A stretch of DNA of 64,000 nt from Tilletiaria anomala UBC 951 (Eukaryota; Basidiomycota; Exobasidiomycetes; Georgefischeriales; Tilletiariaceae): NCBI RefSeq assembly GCF_000711695.1, contig NW_013546943.1, positions 1 through 64,000 of the forward strand, in the 5' to 3' direction. The notes beneath the pieces are model-generated. The model was not told where the DNA came from. It worked only from the letters and a program-made list of their open reading frames with translations, and made no database searches. The translations under genes were made by a program, and so were the position numbers. Of the stretch, positions 52,738 to 63,697 are shown piece by piece. Each line of letters starts with the position of its first letter. Position 1 is the first letter of the stretch.

Positions 52738-55631
52738 ATGAAGCGTGCATCCGTTGGTCGTGGGGATGCAGCCTCTGCAGCGCTCTCATCACCCTCGTCT
52801 GCCTCTTCCTGCTCCTTGCTGGAGCCGTCTGTGCTGGATTCCGCTTCGACCTCGCAGTCTGGTGCTCCAATACGCCAGCGGACCCTAGACTTGATCGATC
52901 ATATAGACGTCAATTCTCCTGATGTCCGTGGCAGCATCGACGGCTCCGAAGGAGAGCAAAATGACCTCAACGTCGTCGCCGCGTACAAGGCCCACTTTCG
53001 AGAGGACCCGGTCGCATTCTTGCAGCAAGTCTGGGCTTATGGACAAGGCGAGGGATGGAGAGGGTATGTATCGAATGTGATATGATACGGTCAAACCGCG
53101 TCGCGCCGGAATGCATTAACTGACCCTGCGGCGTGGCATGCAGATACACAGACTACATAGGCACCCCCATCTTGTACCCATCTTCATCTACCGAAGCCAT
53201 CCACGGCGTGCTGACGAGCGAAGCGGTGCGCATGCGAATTCAGGTTCTCGTATCCAAGCGTCTTGACAGGCTCCTTCCCGACTCGCACGCTCCTGCCGAT
53301 GACAAGGAACGCAAGCAATACTTTGTCTTTCGCGAGCGCAGGCGACGCGAGATGGAAGCCCAACTGACCGATGTTGCGGCAGCCATGATGGAAAAGTCGG
53401 CAGCAAGGCTTGATAGCCTTCCTTTCCTAAAGGTCTTTGCCGCCAGTGTCAACAACATCTTGGCGAGGATGTACAACCAGGGTATTCACATCTCGGCACC
53501 CGAGGTCATGAATCTCCGCAGGGCAGCAGCTCATGCGGCCGAAAAGAAACAAAGCCTGATCTTTCTTCCAGCACACAAAAGCCACATCGTGCGTGTTAAG
53601 GCGAATCACTGTTCGTTGTGGACAGCTTTCCAATAAACTCACTTCGCTTTGCTTTGACTGCACAGGACTATCTCACAGTCAGCTGGCTAATGTTCCGTCT
53701 AGGGATTGCCTTGCCGCACATTGTCGCCGGCGAGAATCTGGACATTCCAGTTGTGGGACAAATTCTTCGCAGGGGAGGTGCCTTCTTTATCAGGAGGCAG
53801 TTCAAGGGGGATGAACTTTATCCGATCGTCATTCGTGAATATATCGAGGTGAGCGCTGATCGTCAAAAGGCTCCCCAGCTGCATTCGGACTGACCCTCTT
53901 TGCTGCCGTTTGACGCCACATAGCAACTCCTCGCAGCGGGAAAGAATATCGAATGCTTCATCGAGGGCACGCGCTCGAGAACGGGAAAGCTCTTACCTCC
54001 CAAGCTAGGAATCCTCAAGTATATTGTAGACGGCTTGATGGACGGACGCACGAACGATGTCTGGATCTGTCCCATATCGTTACAGTACGACAGTGTCATC
54101 GAGAGCGAGACGTACGTCTCGGAACTACTGGGAAAACCAAAAGAAAGCGAGACACTACTCGGGCTGCTAAGCGGTAGCTCCAGCTTATTGCAGCTAAAAA
54201 TGGGAAGGATCGACAGTGCGTTCCCACATCGCGTGAGATATTTACAAACAGATTAACACCCCATTCCCTTTACTCTCTTCGCAGTCCGCTTCCAGCAGCC
54301 TTGGTCGCTCAAAGGCTTCATGGAGGAGCAACGCGAGCGTCGTGACATTGCACAGCATCCTGGCTCGCCCGCCATTCCGTTTGACGCCAAGAACAGGCCT
54401 CAGCACAAGCTTATCCTCCTCAAAGCGCTCGGCTACCGCATCTTGGCCGATATCAACAGCGCATCGGTCGTCATGCCCGCAGCCCTCGTCGGAACAGTTA
54501 TCCTCACGCTGCGCGGTCGCGGCGTCGGACGTCGCGAGTTAATTCGCCGCGTCGAGTGGCTGCGCTCAGCCATTCTGGCGAAAGGCTACCGTGTCGCCGA
54601 CTTTGGGCAGATGTCGATAGGTGAAGTAGTCGATCGCACGCTCGGCCTCATGAAGGACCTCATCTTTGAGCACAAGGACGTCATGGAGCCGACATTCGAG
54701 CCCATCAGGCGCTTTGAGCTCTCGTTCTACCGCAACCAGGTCATGCACGTCTTCGTCTCTGAGAGTCTGGCATCCGCCACGCTCTACACGGCCGTCAAGC
54801 AAGGCGGCGCAGCGCCCAATCAGCGTCTGACGCGCGGCCAGTTCGACTCCGAAGTGGCGTTCTTGAGTATGGTGCTCAAGAACGAATTCGTTTATGGGAC
54901 CGAATCGCTTGGCGACAATGTCGACAAGACGATCCAGACTCTTGTCCAAGATCGCGTGTTCAAGCGTTTCGAGGACGAGACCATCGGCCTCGCACCGCAG
55001 GAGAGGGACATTGGACGGGAAAACTTTGACACTTACTTGTTCATGGTCTGGCCTTTCATTGAGGTGAGTGCCTGGGTGCCAGGCACATATTGTCCAGACG
55101 CCACGAAGAAGAATACTGACGATTGATTGGCTTTCACAGGGCTACTGGTTGGCAGCCTGCGCTTTAGTGTGCCTGACGCCGATTCCAGAGAATGCGGGAG
55201 CGGCTGGCTCGACTGCCTGGTTCGCGTCCAAGGACTTTGAGAAGCGCGCGCAGCTCTTTGGCAAAACGCTCTACCAGCAAGGCGAGCTGAGCTATCTGGA
55301 GGCGATCAACGTCGCTGTGCTGCAGCAAGCGTTTGGGCGATACGAGGAGCTGGGCATGATCATCCGTAAACCGTCGAACGCAGTCAAGCCCATCCCGCTC
55401 GTGGCGCTGCATCCGGACTGGAGACCTACATGGAAGGAAGGTCAGCTGCAGCCTACTGGAAAGCTCTGGGAGCACCTGGAAAGACTTGGTCGCTTCAGAA
55501 GAGAAGGCAAAGATCGGAGAGAGCAGCTCGTCAGCCGCAAGATCTTACAGCACGCCAATGGCAATGCTCCGCCCGTCGTCGAGTGGACCAAGGAACAAGA
55601 GCGGTGGGCAGAGGACCGCGCGCACCTATGA
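52738..55631 (+). CDS. PlsB-type glycerol-3-P / DHAP acyltransferase, PTS1-like tail
   Basis: Six exons (52738-53063, 53144-53588, 53666-53848, 53924-54215, 54285-55063, 55140-55631) encode 838 residues. The acyltransferase motifs are in order: HKSHID (HX4D, His253-Asp258, split by intron 2), GGAFFIRR at ~294-301, [20 protein letters not shown] from residue 330, and [11 protein letters not shown]. This is the GPAT/DHAPAT (PlsB) family, which adds acyl-CoA to sn-1 of glycerol-3-phosphate or dihydroxyacetone phosphate. It differs from fungal SCT1/GPT2, which are multi-membrane ER enzymes. The C-terminus RAHL ends in AHL, fitting the PTS1 consensus; animal DHAPAT (GNPAT) is peroxisomal with AKL. 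A peroxisomal DHAP acyltransferase is therefore the preferred reading; mitochondrial GPAT is the alternative, but no presequence is seen. Confidence 0.9.
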
Positions 55632-55682
55632 AATATTTAGTTCTACAATCAGCGCCCTTTGATTGCTTGTGTTTCATTTGCT

Positions 55683-56086
55683 TTAAATGGTATGAATCGT
55701 AGGAGTATGGAATTGAACGATACCATGCGACTTGTTACCTTTCTGTGGAGAGAGACCAGAAGTGCTTCTGCGGGGCGCGCGACGGCGCGAGCTGTTATTC
55801 CCTGTGGACTGTGGCCTGGTGCCTGCCGTGTGTTGCTCAACCCTTCGGTCTTGATTTGAGGCACTCGGCTGGTTGTCTCGTCCTCTGCGCGGGCAGTCAA
55901 GCGCCCGCAGATTTTCGCAACACCTTTCCCTAACCCTTTCCCTCCCTCTCTGCAACCCGCTCCTTACATCTCGACATCCATCCAACGGATAGGCAGCCCC
56001 TTGCCAGTCTTCAGATTCAGCGAAGGGTACCGACACTTCGCATGCACATGCTCGACTGCCGCTGGCGCGTTGTCTTGCGCGCTCAT
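55683..56086 (-). CDS. Possible small two-exon gene, unknown function
   Basis: The minus strand holds a coding-looking frame from ATG at 56086: MSAQDNAPAAVEHVHAKCRY, continuing into PSLNLKTGKGLPIRWMDVE, with third positions mostly G or C. It either stops at TAA (55964) after 40 residues, or splices with a GTAAGG donor (at 55965) and a good branch site (CTTGAC) to an acceptor CGCAG ending at 55884, continuing as GRDNQPSASNQDRR.. to a stop at 55683. The same frame is open upstream as a second segment beginning ATG at 56197 and separated by one TGA at 56132-56134. No family is recognised. It would converge on the acyltransferase gene and diverge from TBL1. Low confidence without expression or homology data. 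Confidence 0.3.
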
Positions 56087-56383
56087 CGTGGGCGTCGACT
56101 CGACCGGGGCTGCACGGTCCTCCTCATCCGCTCACCTCGCCCGCTTCGGCTGATTCAAGGGCGGGCGAGCTGCTGACAGCGCATCCGGCTCTCCCATTGC
56201 TGGGTGCTGGTAATACGCTGCACTAGTCTGTCGCGGCAGCAAAATTTGATTTTGTCAACGCCAGGAACATCCAGCACAAAGCCTCGCCTGCCGCCTGCAA
56301 AGTAGGCAACGCGAGGCCACGCTGCTTACTCGACTTGGTTAGCGTCAAGCCAATCCGTAGGCACCATTGCACGGAGATCCAAG

Positions 56384-59056
56384 ATGGCGCCGGTCTGCAC
56401 CTCTTCTGAGATCAATCTCTTGGTATATCACTACCTCAAAGAGTCTGGATTCTCTCATGCGTGCTTCTCGCTGCGACATGAAGGGCGATTGGATGATGAC
56501 CCGCTCAGCAAGGAGGCCATCATCGAGCCGGGACGATTGATACGCGTTCTCCAAAAGGGGTTACTCTATCTTGCTGTGGAATCCCACGTCAATGCTGTGA
56601 GTGGAGTATACACCCTGGCTTCGGAAGGATGTTACAAAACACTTGCTCTGAGTGCATGTCGAGCTTGATAAAGGACAATGCTGATGGCTATTGCCACGTT
56701 TGAACAGGACGGGTCAGAGAAGCCATGCTCCGCTCCTTTTCGATTAGTAGGAGCCCCACACGTATGCAATGATAGACTGAGATCGCCATTACAGGAAGAA
56801 CCAAACGGGTTGGGATCAAGGCGAGCAACATCGCTTACCCCGCCTGCCGAGCCATCAGCATCAAGGGTTGCGCGCAGAGATGCAGCATCGCAGACTGCGC
56901 TCGCACCAGATAGCACTGCACTCTCAAACGAAGAAGCCGCAGTTGCCTCATCTTCCAGAGCGGTGCTTGCGACCTCCGGGGGGAAGCGCAAAGGCATTGA
57001 GGGCGTCGATCCGCCTCCACGGCCAGAACGCGAGGAGAAGCGGCTGCGGCGAGACGACAGCACGGCCACTAACGGCAAAGGGAAAGGCAAAGAGGATGGC
57101 GCAGCAGACGATAGCATGGATGCTGACACGTCAACCGAAGTAGCACAAGATGGGCCGGCGCGGACAGAGAGGTTCAACGGCATCTCATCTCGGGACCGCA
57201 CATCCACGCCAGAAGTCGCTTCAGGACCTCCAGGGAAAAAGAAAAAGAAGAAGGGCGTAGCAGATGGGGGCAAAGGCAACGCGAAGAATGCATCAAGATC
57301 TGCATCGACAGTGATACCAGAAAAGGGAAAGGATCCGGGTATGCGCAAGTTTCCCAAGCAAAAAGAAGACGGGAAGCATTTCACCAGTGGTGATGTGAAG
57401 ATCCTTGCCGGGCATACAGGCGAAGTCTTTGTCTCCGCATGGAATCCAACAGTCCCAGATCTACTGGCCAGTGGGGCTGGAGACGCGACAGTACGGATAT
57501 GGGACCTGTCAAGCGGCGAGAGCCCACCAAAACCCGATCCCGCAACTTCGCCTGATGAGGATCCTGTCGCGCAGGCCGTCACAACCAAGACTATCTGCAA
57601 ACATCTGCCAGCAACGCACGCCAAGGATGTGACCACGCTTGATTGGAACCCGGATGGGACGCTGCTCGCCTCTGGCTCCTACGATGGGATCTTACGGCTA
57701 TGGACACCGCAGGGCGACCTGCATCTCGTCATGTCCATGCATCAAGGGCCCATCTTTGCTGTTCGCTGGAATCGAAAAGGGACACAGCTCTTGACAGCGT
57801 CGCAAGATAGCACGGCGATCGTGTGGGACCTTTCATCGGGGAAAGTGCGACAGCAGTACGCCTTACATTCGGACAGTGTGCTCGACGTCGATTGGCTCAG
57901 CTCGCCAAAAGCAAACAGTGGCAAAGAGAAGGTGGGGGACTACATGCCGTCCGCTGCGCTGGCAATGCAAGACGGCATCTTTGCGACTTGCTCTGCGGAC
58001 AATTCAATTAACCTGCTGAAGCTCGGGGAGCCAAAACCGATTCGGACGTTCAAAGGGCACTCAGACGAAGTTAACGCGATCGCGTTCGATTATTCGCATA
58101 CCCTCTTAGCATCCGCCTCTGATGATTTCAGCGCCAAGATCTGGGCGCTAGATTCATCCGTGACGGGAATGTCATCGGAGCGCAGCGAGTCGCCGAGCGG
58201 GACACGGAAGCGGCAGAGCCCGGATACGAATGGGCAGTCGCGAGCTGGTACTGGAGCGGCAGCGATGGACGTCGACGCATCCGAGGGAGAGACGAAAGGA
58301 TCAGCATCAAAGGATTCGGCAGAAGCAGGCGGCTCATCGCCAGCAGATTTGCTAGCAAAGGGCACCAAAGTGTCCAAAGGGTTAAGATTTACCTTGAAAG
58401 GCCACACGCGGGAACTTTACGCGCTCGCATGGGCTCCGTCTGGGCCGTGTACTGCGAACCAGTCTGAGCCGCGGATGCTGGCGACGTCCGCGTTTGATCA
58501 TACCGCGCGTCTGTGGAATGCCGATGATGGGTCGTGCCTGCGGGTGATCACCGAGCACAAGGACAGTGTCTACTCGCTCGCATTCTCGCCCGATGCCAAG
58601 TTGCTGGTTACGGGAGGCATCGATGAGAGGATCTATATCTCTTCGATTTCTGTGAGTCCATTTGCTGCAGCCCAGTCCGCGATTGTCACACTTGCGGCGC
58701 TTGTGTTGACTTTCTTTACCGCCTACCCTTTTGCCCCTACACAGACTGGCACTGTGGTAAAGCACTTCAAAGCGAGCGGCGCGGTGATGGATGTGCAATG
58801 GCACTCTGAAGCGCCGAGCATCTCGAGCGTCACGGGCCATCAGAAGCCCAACGGCCTACCGCCGAGTCCGGTCAAGCAGGAAGAGGGCACTTCCAAGGCC
58901 GCCGACAAGAGAGAGGTGATGGTCAATGGCATGTATGCAGGTCCATCGTTGTCAGCGCGATTGTCCATCGCGCAGCAGAACAAGGTCCTCTGCGTTCTTC
59001 GGCTAGATGACGTCGCTGCCGCTTCCGCTTCCGCCGCTGTCGCCGAAGAAGCATGA
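56384..59056 (+). CDS. LisH-WD40 corepressor subunit (TBL1/SIF2-like)
   Basis: Exons 56384-56596, 56708-58651 and 58745-59056 encode about 822 residues. The N-terminal LisH motif is SSEINLLVYHYLKESGFSHA, followed by IEPGRLIRVLQKGLLYLAVE, the EBI/F-box-like second helix typical of TBL1. A charged linker (residues ~85-300) has Lys-rich stretches (GKKKKKKG). Eight WD40 repeats follow, beginning LAGHTGEVFVSAWNP and ending TGTVVKHFKASGAVMDVQW, which parallels the last TBL1 repeat. These proteins scaffold histone deacetylase corepressors: SIF2 in the yeast Set3 complex, TBL1/TBLR1 in NCoR/SMRT. Intron 2 (93 bp) is a multiple of three without stops; a further possible 48-bp intron lies at 56747-56794. 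Confidence 0.87.
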
Positions 59057-59975
59057 GGAGTGCGCAATTGTAAATTTATTCCCAACTCTAACTTCGGAAC
59101 AGCACATAACTGGTCTGCCTTCCCTCTTTTCCCTTGTCGCCTCGCGATTTCGAGAGGCTTGGCGTACATACATATCTCTCTCCTCCGCGCTCGCTCCTTG
59201 CCTCACTTGCCATGGGCGCAGGGGCTTCATGTCTACAAAAGGCGGCAAGACGCGCTCTGCTCGAAACGTCGATGCGATACAAACACGCACAAACTACTAG
59301 ACGTCGGCGCTTTGTACCTATATTTTGCTCGTCCCTTCACAATATTTCCAAGGACAGTCACTGCCCCTCCTAGGTTTCACGAACACGAATCAGTGGAGAG
59401 TGATTGCCGGATGGATGTGGGCCTAGGGGAAAGACGGGAGGGGAGGGTGGGGGGGATATTCCGGCCGGGGTTACAAGTGGAGCAGGTACGAGATAATCAG
59501 ACATCAGCGGAGTGAATCCCTGTAAAAGCATGCACCGGATCGACCGAAATCACATCAGCGGTCGCCTTTTTTCCTTTCGTCCGAAGAGAGCTGCCCCCGC
59601 CAGCTTTGGCTGCGCAGTCAAGCAGCACCAGAGAAGTGAAAAGCGCTGAAACGGTATGTAGCATGCCACCGTGCCGCGCTCCAGGGTGGTCGCCAATCAG
59701 TCATATCTCCGCCCTATTCCATTGTCTGGTATTCGAGCTGGTGATACTTCCTCATTTTCATGCTTGGCAGGACCCCGCTCGGTCACTACCGCCAGGCAGA
59801 GGCGGGCTACATCCTACGGCTCTGGTAGTGGTGCTTAGTGCACGTGGCAGGCTCGACAAGGCGCCGACCGCATCACTGTCCTCAGCTAGCTTCCTGACTC
59901 GCACTCTCCAGCTCGCCGCCTGTTCCCGCAAGCAGCCTCGAGCTTGTGAGAGAGTATCGAGAAGCACTGGCCAAA
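59057..59975. promoter_or_regulatory. Upstream region of bZIP gene with G-quadruplex-like run
   Basis: A 919-base gap between two rightward genes. It contains a G-run cluster at 59426-59455 and, near 59655, a GTATGT that could be the donor of a leader intron. The frame of the bZIP gene is open upstream of its ATG to a TGA at 59895; an exon starting near 59912 is possible. Confidence 0.5.
59426..59455 (+). other. G-quadruplex-forming motif
   Basis: Five G-runs (4, 3, 4, 3 and 7 Gs) are separated by loops of 6, 1, 1 and 1 bases. This satisfies the usual four-tract rule. It lies about 520-550 bases upstream of the bZIP start. Confidence 0.6.
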
Positions 59976-62931
59976 ATGGCATTCAACAATGGCAGCAACG
60001 GCGGGCCCTCCTTTCTCTGGGGCCTGAACCAATTCATCCCAGCAGCCGCGCCTGAAGGCGAAAATGGAAGCAGCAGCAACCAAGACCCCGGTCCAGGCGC
60101 TGTCTCTCCGTCTACCCTTGTTCCTGGCGCAGCTGCCACTACGAACGGGACCAACATGGGCACACCGCTTGCAAATGGTACTACAGGCACGGGAGCCTCG
60201 CCCTTTGGTCTCGACGCTCTGTCGCCAGAGACGGCCAACTTTGCAGAGCAACTGGCGCTGTGGACCAATGCATCCTTCAGCTTCGATGGGCCAACGGGTC
60301 ATGCTCTGCTGGCAGATGAGGACAAGGAAAAGGAGGACATGGAAGGGGACAGCGGGGGCAAAGGCAGGACAACTGTCGATGTAAACAATGATAGGGAAGA
60401 CAGAAAACGCAACGTCTATGACAGCCACCATGCCAATGTGGGTTGTGGTGGGGATGGAAATGGAGATCGCGAGATGACAGAACCGACACACCAGGGTCAC
60501 AATCAGCACGCTCATGCACAGCTTCAGCAGCACTACTTTGGCCCGCCTAGCAGCAGTTCCTCCGAGCCGCGCCGGCCCGGATTCGGCCCAGTCAACCCTG
60601 CCGATCGCTCCGAGGGTGGCTCCAATGGCGCAGATAGCGCCTCGAACCGCGGAGCAGATGCTGGTAACACTACCCTGAGAGATACGCGCAATGCTCCTGT
60701 TAGCAACAGCGGCACGCAAGCGTCTACATCTTCGTCTGCCCAGCCACAGCAGCAGCAGCAATTGTCTCCATTCAACCCCACTATCGGTTTCAATGCACAT
60801 TCCTCCCGCCCGGCCTCTATCCCGTTCAACAACCCCTTTGGCCTGTTCACATCACCCCAGGCGACTCATCAGCAACTTTTCGGTGGTGGCATCAATCCTT
60901 TTGCTGGTGCTTGGCAGAATCAACAGCACCAAAACCAAGCGACTCCCAATGGTTCTGCAGCCCTTACGCCACAGACTCCATCGGGCATCGACATCACGTC
61001 TGCACTGGCACTGCAGCATCTGCTCGCCAGCAACCCCATGGCTCTTGCCGGTTTGACCGGCTTGCAGGGCGTCCCAGGCCTACATTCCTCTGCGCCTAGT
61101 GCAGCTCAGGCGCCAACAGCAGGGGTTAGTGGTAATGGCGCCGCCACGCCTGCGGCTCAGCAGCAGCAGCAACAACAACATCAACAACATCAACAACATC
61201 AACAACATCAAGCGCAGAGCCAACAGCAGCAGCTCTTCCAGGCTGCCGCTGCGCTCCAAGCTGCCGCACTTGCTTTCCCGCAGCAGCATCAATATCAGCA
61301 GCAAAATCAACAGCAAAATCAGCAGCAGCAGCAATATCAGCCGCAGCAGCAAGGCGGTCTCAATCCCTTTGCAGCACTCAGCGCAATACCCGGCTTTGGT
61401 GACGCCGCCGTCTCTTACCGCGCTCCAGCGCCTTTTAACATCGCGCAGCTAACCGCTGCACAAGGCTCGAGCACTGGCGGCGCTCCGCAGCAACAGTCAC
61501 AGGCGCAGGGGCGACCAGATTGGGACGCGTTCTCCAGGGCCGCGCCAGGTGCAGCTGTTGCGCCGCAAACGGCGGGCTGGGCGCCAGCTCTCTCCGCAAA
61601 CGGCACTGCTCAGCCTGCTGCTCCTTATCAGACGCGGCCGCGCGCTGTCACCACCAGCGATGGCAGGGATGTTGCGGTCCGAGCTAGTGAATCGCAGCAG
61701 AGCGCCAGCGCTCATGCTGATACGGTAGGCTCTGTGCCAGCGACCGGCCAAGGCTCGAGCGAGGAGCAGAGCCGTAAAGGCCGCAACTCCAACAGTAATA
61801 GCAGCACCGAAGGCAAAGAACCAGTAGCAAAGAAGAAGCGTGGAAGCTCCATCAGCAGGAAGAGCTCACGCGCAGATCTGCAGCATCACGCCCAAGCCCA
61901 GACTAGTGCAGGCAACAGCAGCGCCGAAGGCAGCCCGTCCTCTCCTGTCTTTCCGTCCGGCAGTGGTGGAGATAGTGGCAGTGCTAACGCTAGCGGCAGT
62001 GGAAGCGGGAGGCCGAGGAATGATAGTCGCAGCGGCGGCGATTTTGGCATCACGGGACCGTACCATCGGTCCGACATTGACCAGAGCAATATTCCCCCGC
62101 TTGTGCTCATCGACACTGGTAACCCCGAGGCAGACGCAGAGGCGAACCGTCTGGCGATCGAGGAAGATAAGAGGCGTCGTAATACGGCTGCTAGTGGTAA
62201 GTACTTATTGCGTGCACGCTTACTGTATGTGAATACAGTTGCTCATTGTGCTCTCCCTCGCCGTCTTTCGTACAGCCCGTTTCCGCTTTAAGAAGAAGCA
62301 GCGCGAAGCTGCCTTGGAAACCACCGCGAAGGAGCTGCGCGACCGCGTCCAGGAGCTCGAGGACGAGAATGCTAAACTGAAGACCGAGCTCGGATGGCTG
62401 CGTGGCCTCATCACCAACCAGGGCGGCGCAACCGCTACGATGGAGACCGGAGTGGAAGGTGTAGCTGTTGCCTCGGTGGCGGCGCCGCACCAGCCGCAGC
62501 CGCAGTCTAGCAGATCGTCATCGTTGCAGCAGCAGCAAGGCAGAGCACCCGTCCACCAGCCGAATGGTGGCTCAAATCAGTCTAGCCGAATCTCCCTGGA
62601 GCGCCATAGCGGCTTGCACCCGCGCGGCGTCGGCACTGGCACGGCTCCGGCGGCTGTCAACAGCACACCGAATCACGCGAGCAACTCCAACACCAGAGAT
62701 GTCGTTCTTGCTGTTCCTCCCTCCACCCTCACATCAGCGCAGATCCCGGCGCAGCCGCAGGGCAACCGCCACGTCAACGGCCATGTGAATAATGACGCTG
62801 CGCCGCAGCAGCAGCCGCCGACCGGAAGCCTCGGTTCCGCGCCGTCTGCGCCATCTACGTCCTTCGCTCCGGTGGCAGGAAAGAGCGAGGCGCTCGTGCC
62901 CATTGGCTCGAAACGTGATCGCGAAGATTGA
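59976..62931 (+). CDS. bZIP transcription factor, Met4/Cys-3-like
   Basis: Exons 59976-62196 and 62276-62931 encode 958 residues. The bZIP domain spans about 728-790 and is split by the intron: EEDKRRRNTAAS joins ARFRFKKKQREAALETTAKE, with invariant Asn736 and Arg744, then LRDRVQELEDENAKLKTELG as the leucine zipper. The RRRNTAASARFR core is typical of the fungal sulfur regulators Cys-3/Met4/MetR and related factors. About 720 residues of Gln/Asn/Ser/Gly-rich sequence precede it, with polyGln/His runs, typical of activation regions; a Pro/Gln-rich tail follows. Target pathway (sulfur assimilation) is inferred only from the basic region. An in-frame upstream exon adding VREYREALAK before the first ATG cannot be excluded. 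Confidence 0.86.
61158..61211 (+). repeat. CAG/CAA and CAACAT coding repeat
   Basis: A short CAG/CAA run followed by a hexanucleotide array (unit CAACAT, about four copies) encodes Gln with regular His inside the bZIP activation region. A second mixed Gln tract lies near 61281-61350. Length variation between strains is likely. Confidence 0.8.
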
Positions 62932-63697
62932 AGATATGCAAGCTTCTCGTTTCCTCTCACTTCCTTGTTCCCTGACCTTCTGCGAGAGTGTCGGGGTATG
63001 TACGTGGGGTCTCATGTATGTTTTCCGACGAAAGCGTTCAGGGATTGTTTCACTCGCATAAAATTCAGACGCGGTTGACTCCATAGAAATGTTGATACCT
63101 TGTTCTCGTGCTCTGCAGATCTACAGCAGTGGCCTGTTCACGTGGGACATCCTTGAGCGCATACAACCGCCCGTAATGTGTCCTCGGGGTCGCTCGAGGC
63201 CCTGAAACTCAAACCTCAGGCCACCCTTCGGATGCTGAGTTCGCATTGACTCATTGAAGGGTTTCCTGATCGCACGTTTGTTTGGGCAGAGGCCAGGCGA
63301 GACGCTCTGGTTTATTGTCGCCCTGGCACCTGCCGAAGCTTTGTTATATCAATATCGAACACTGTTGCTGTCTGAATTGCGAGGTGTCTATCTAGGTCGG
63401 GGCGTCGTCCTGGTGGGTGGATCCCCTCGTCCTCGTGTTGAGGCACCGCGCCAGTCTTCTGGCCTTCGGCTGACTCCCTTCGCGCGCACCTCAATTAGAG
63501 CGCGGGCACTCAACTGTAAACGTTGAACCGCTCCTTCCAGAGATCCAGCTACGCTCGATGGACAAGTAGAGACATCGACAGGCTCGCTCTTCGCTTCGCT
63601 CGGAGATTGCGAGACCAAGTCGATCTGCGCGTGTGTCGCAATTCCACCTCTACCATTGCTACCACCGGCACCACCGGCACCACCGATCCAGCCCAGC
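62932..63697. promoter_or_regulatory. SEC21 upstream region
   Basis: A 766-base gap after the bZIP gene. No gene is seen. Just before the SEC21 ATG, near 63660-63690, an ACCGGC/ACC-rich short repeat lies in the probable leader. Confidence 0.5.

Noticed and set aside
56632-57636. 334-codon minus-strand frame
   Set aside because: Antisense of the low-complexity linker and first WD repeats of the TBL1-like gene.
59886-60800. 304-codon minus-strand frame
   Set aside because: Antisense of the bZIP gene's N-terminal region; no start context, no motif.
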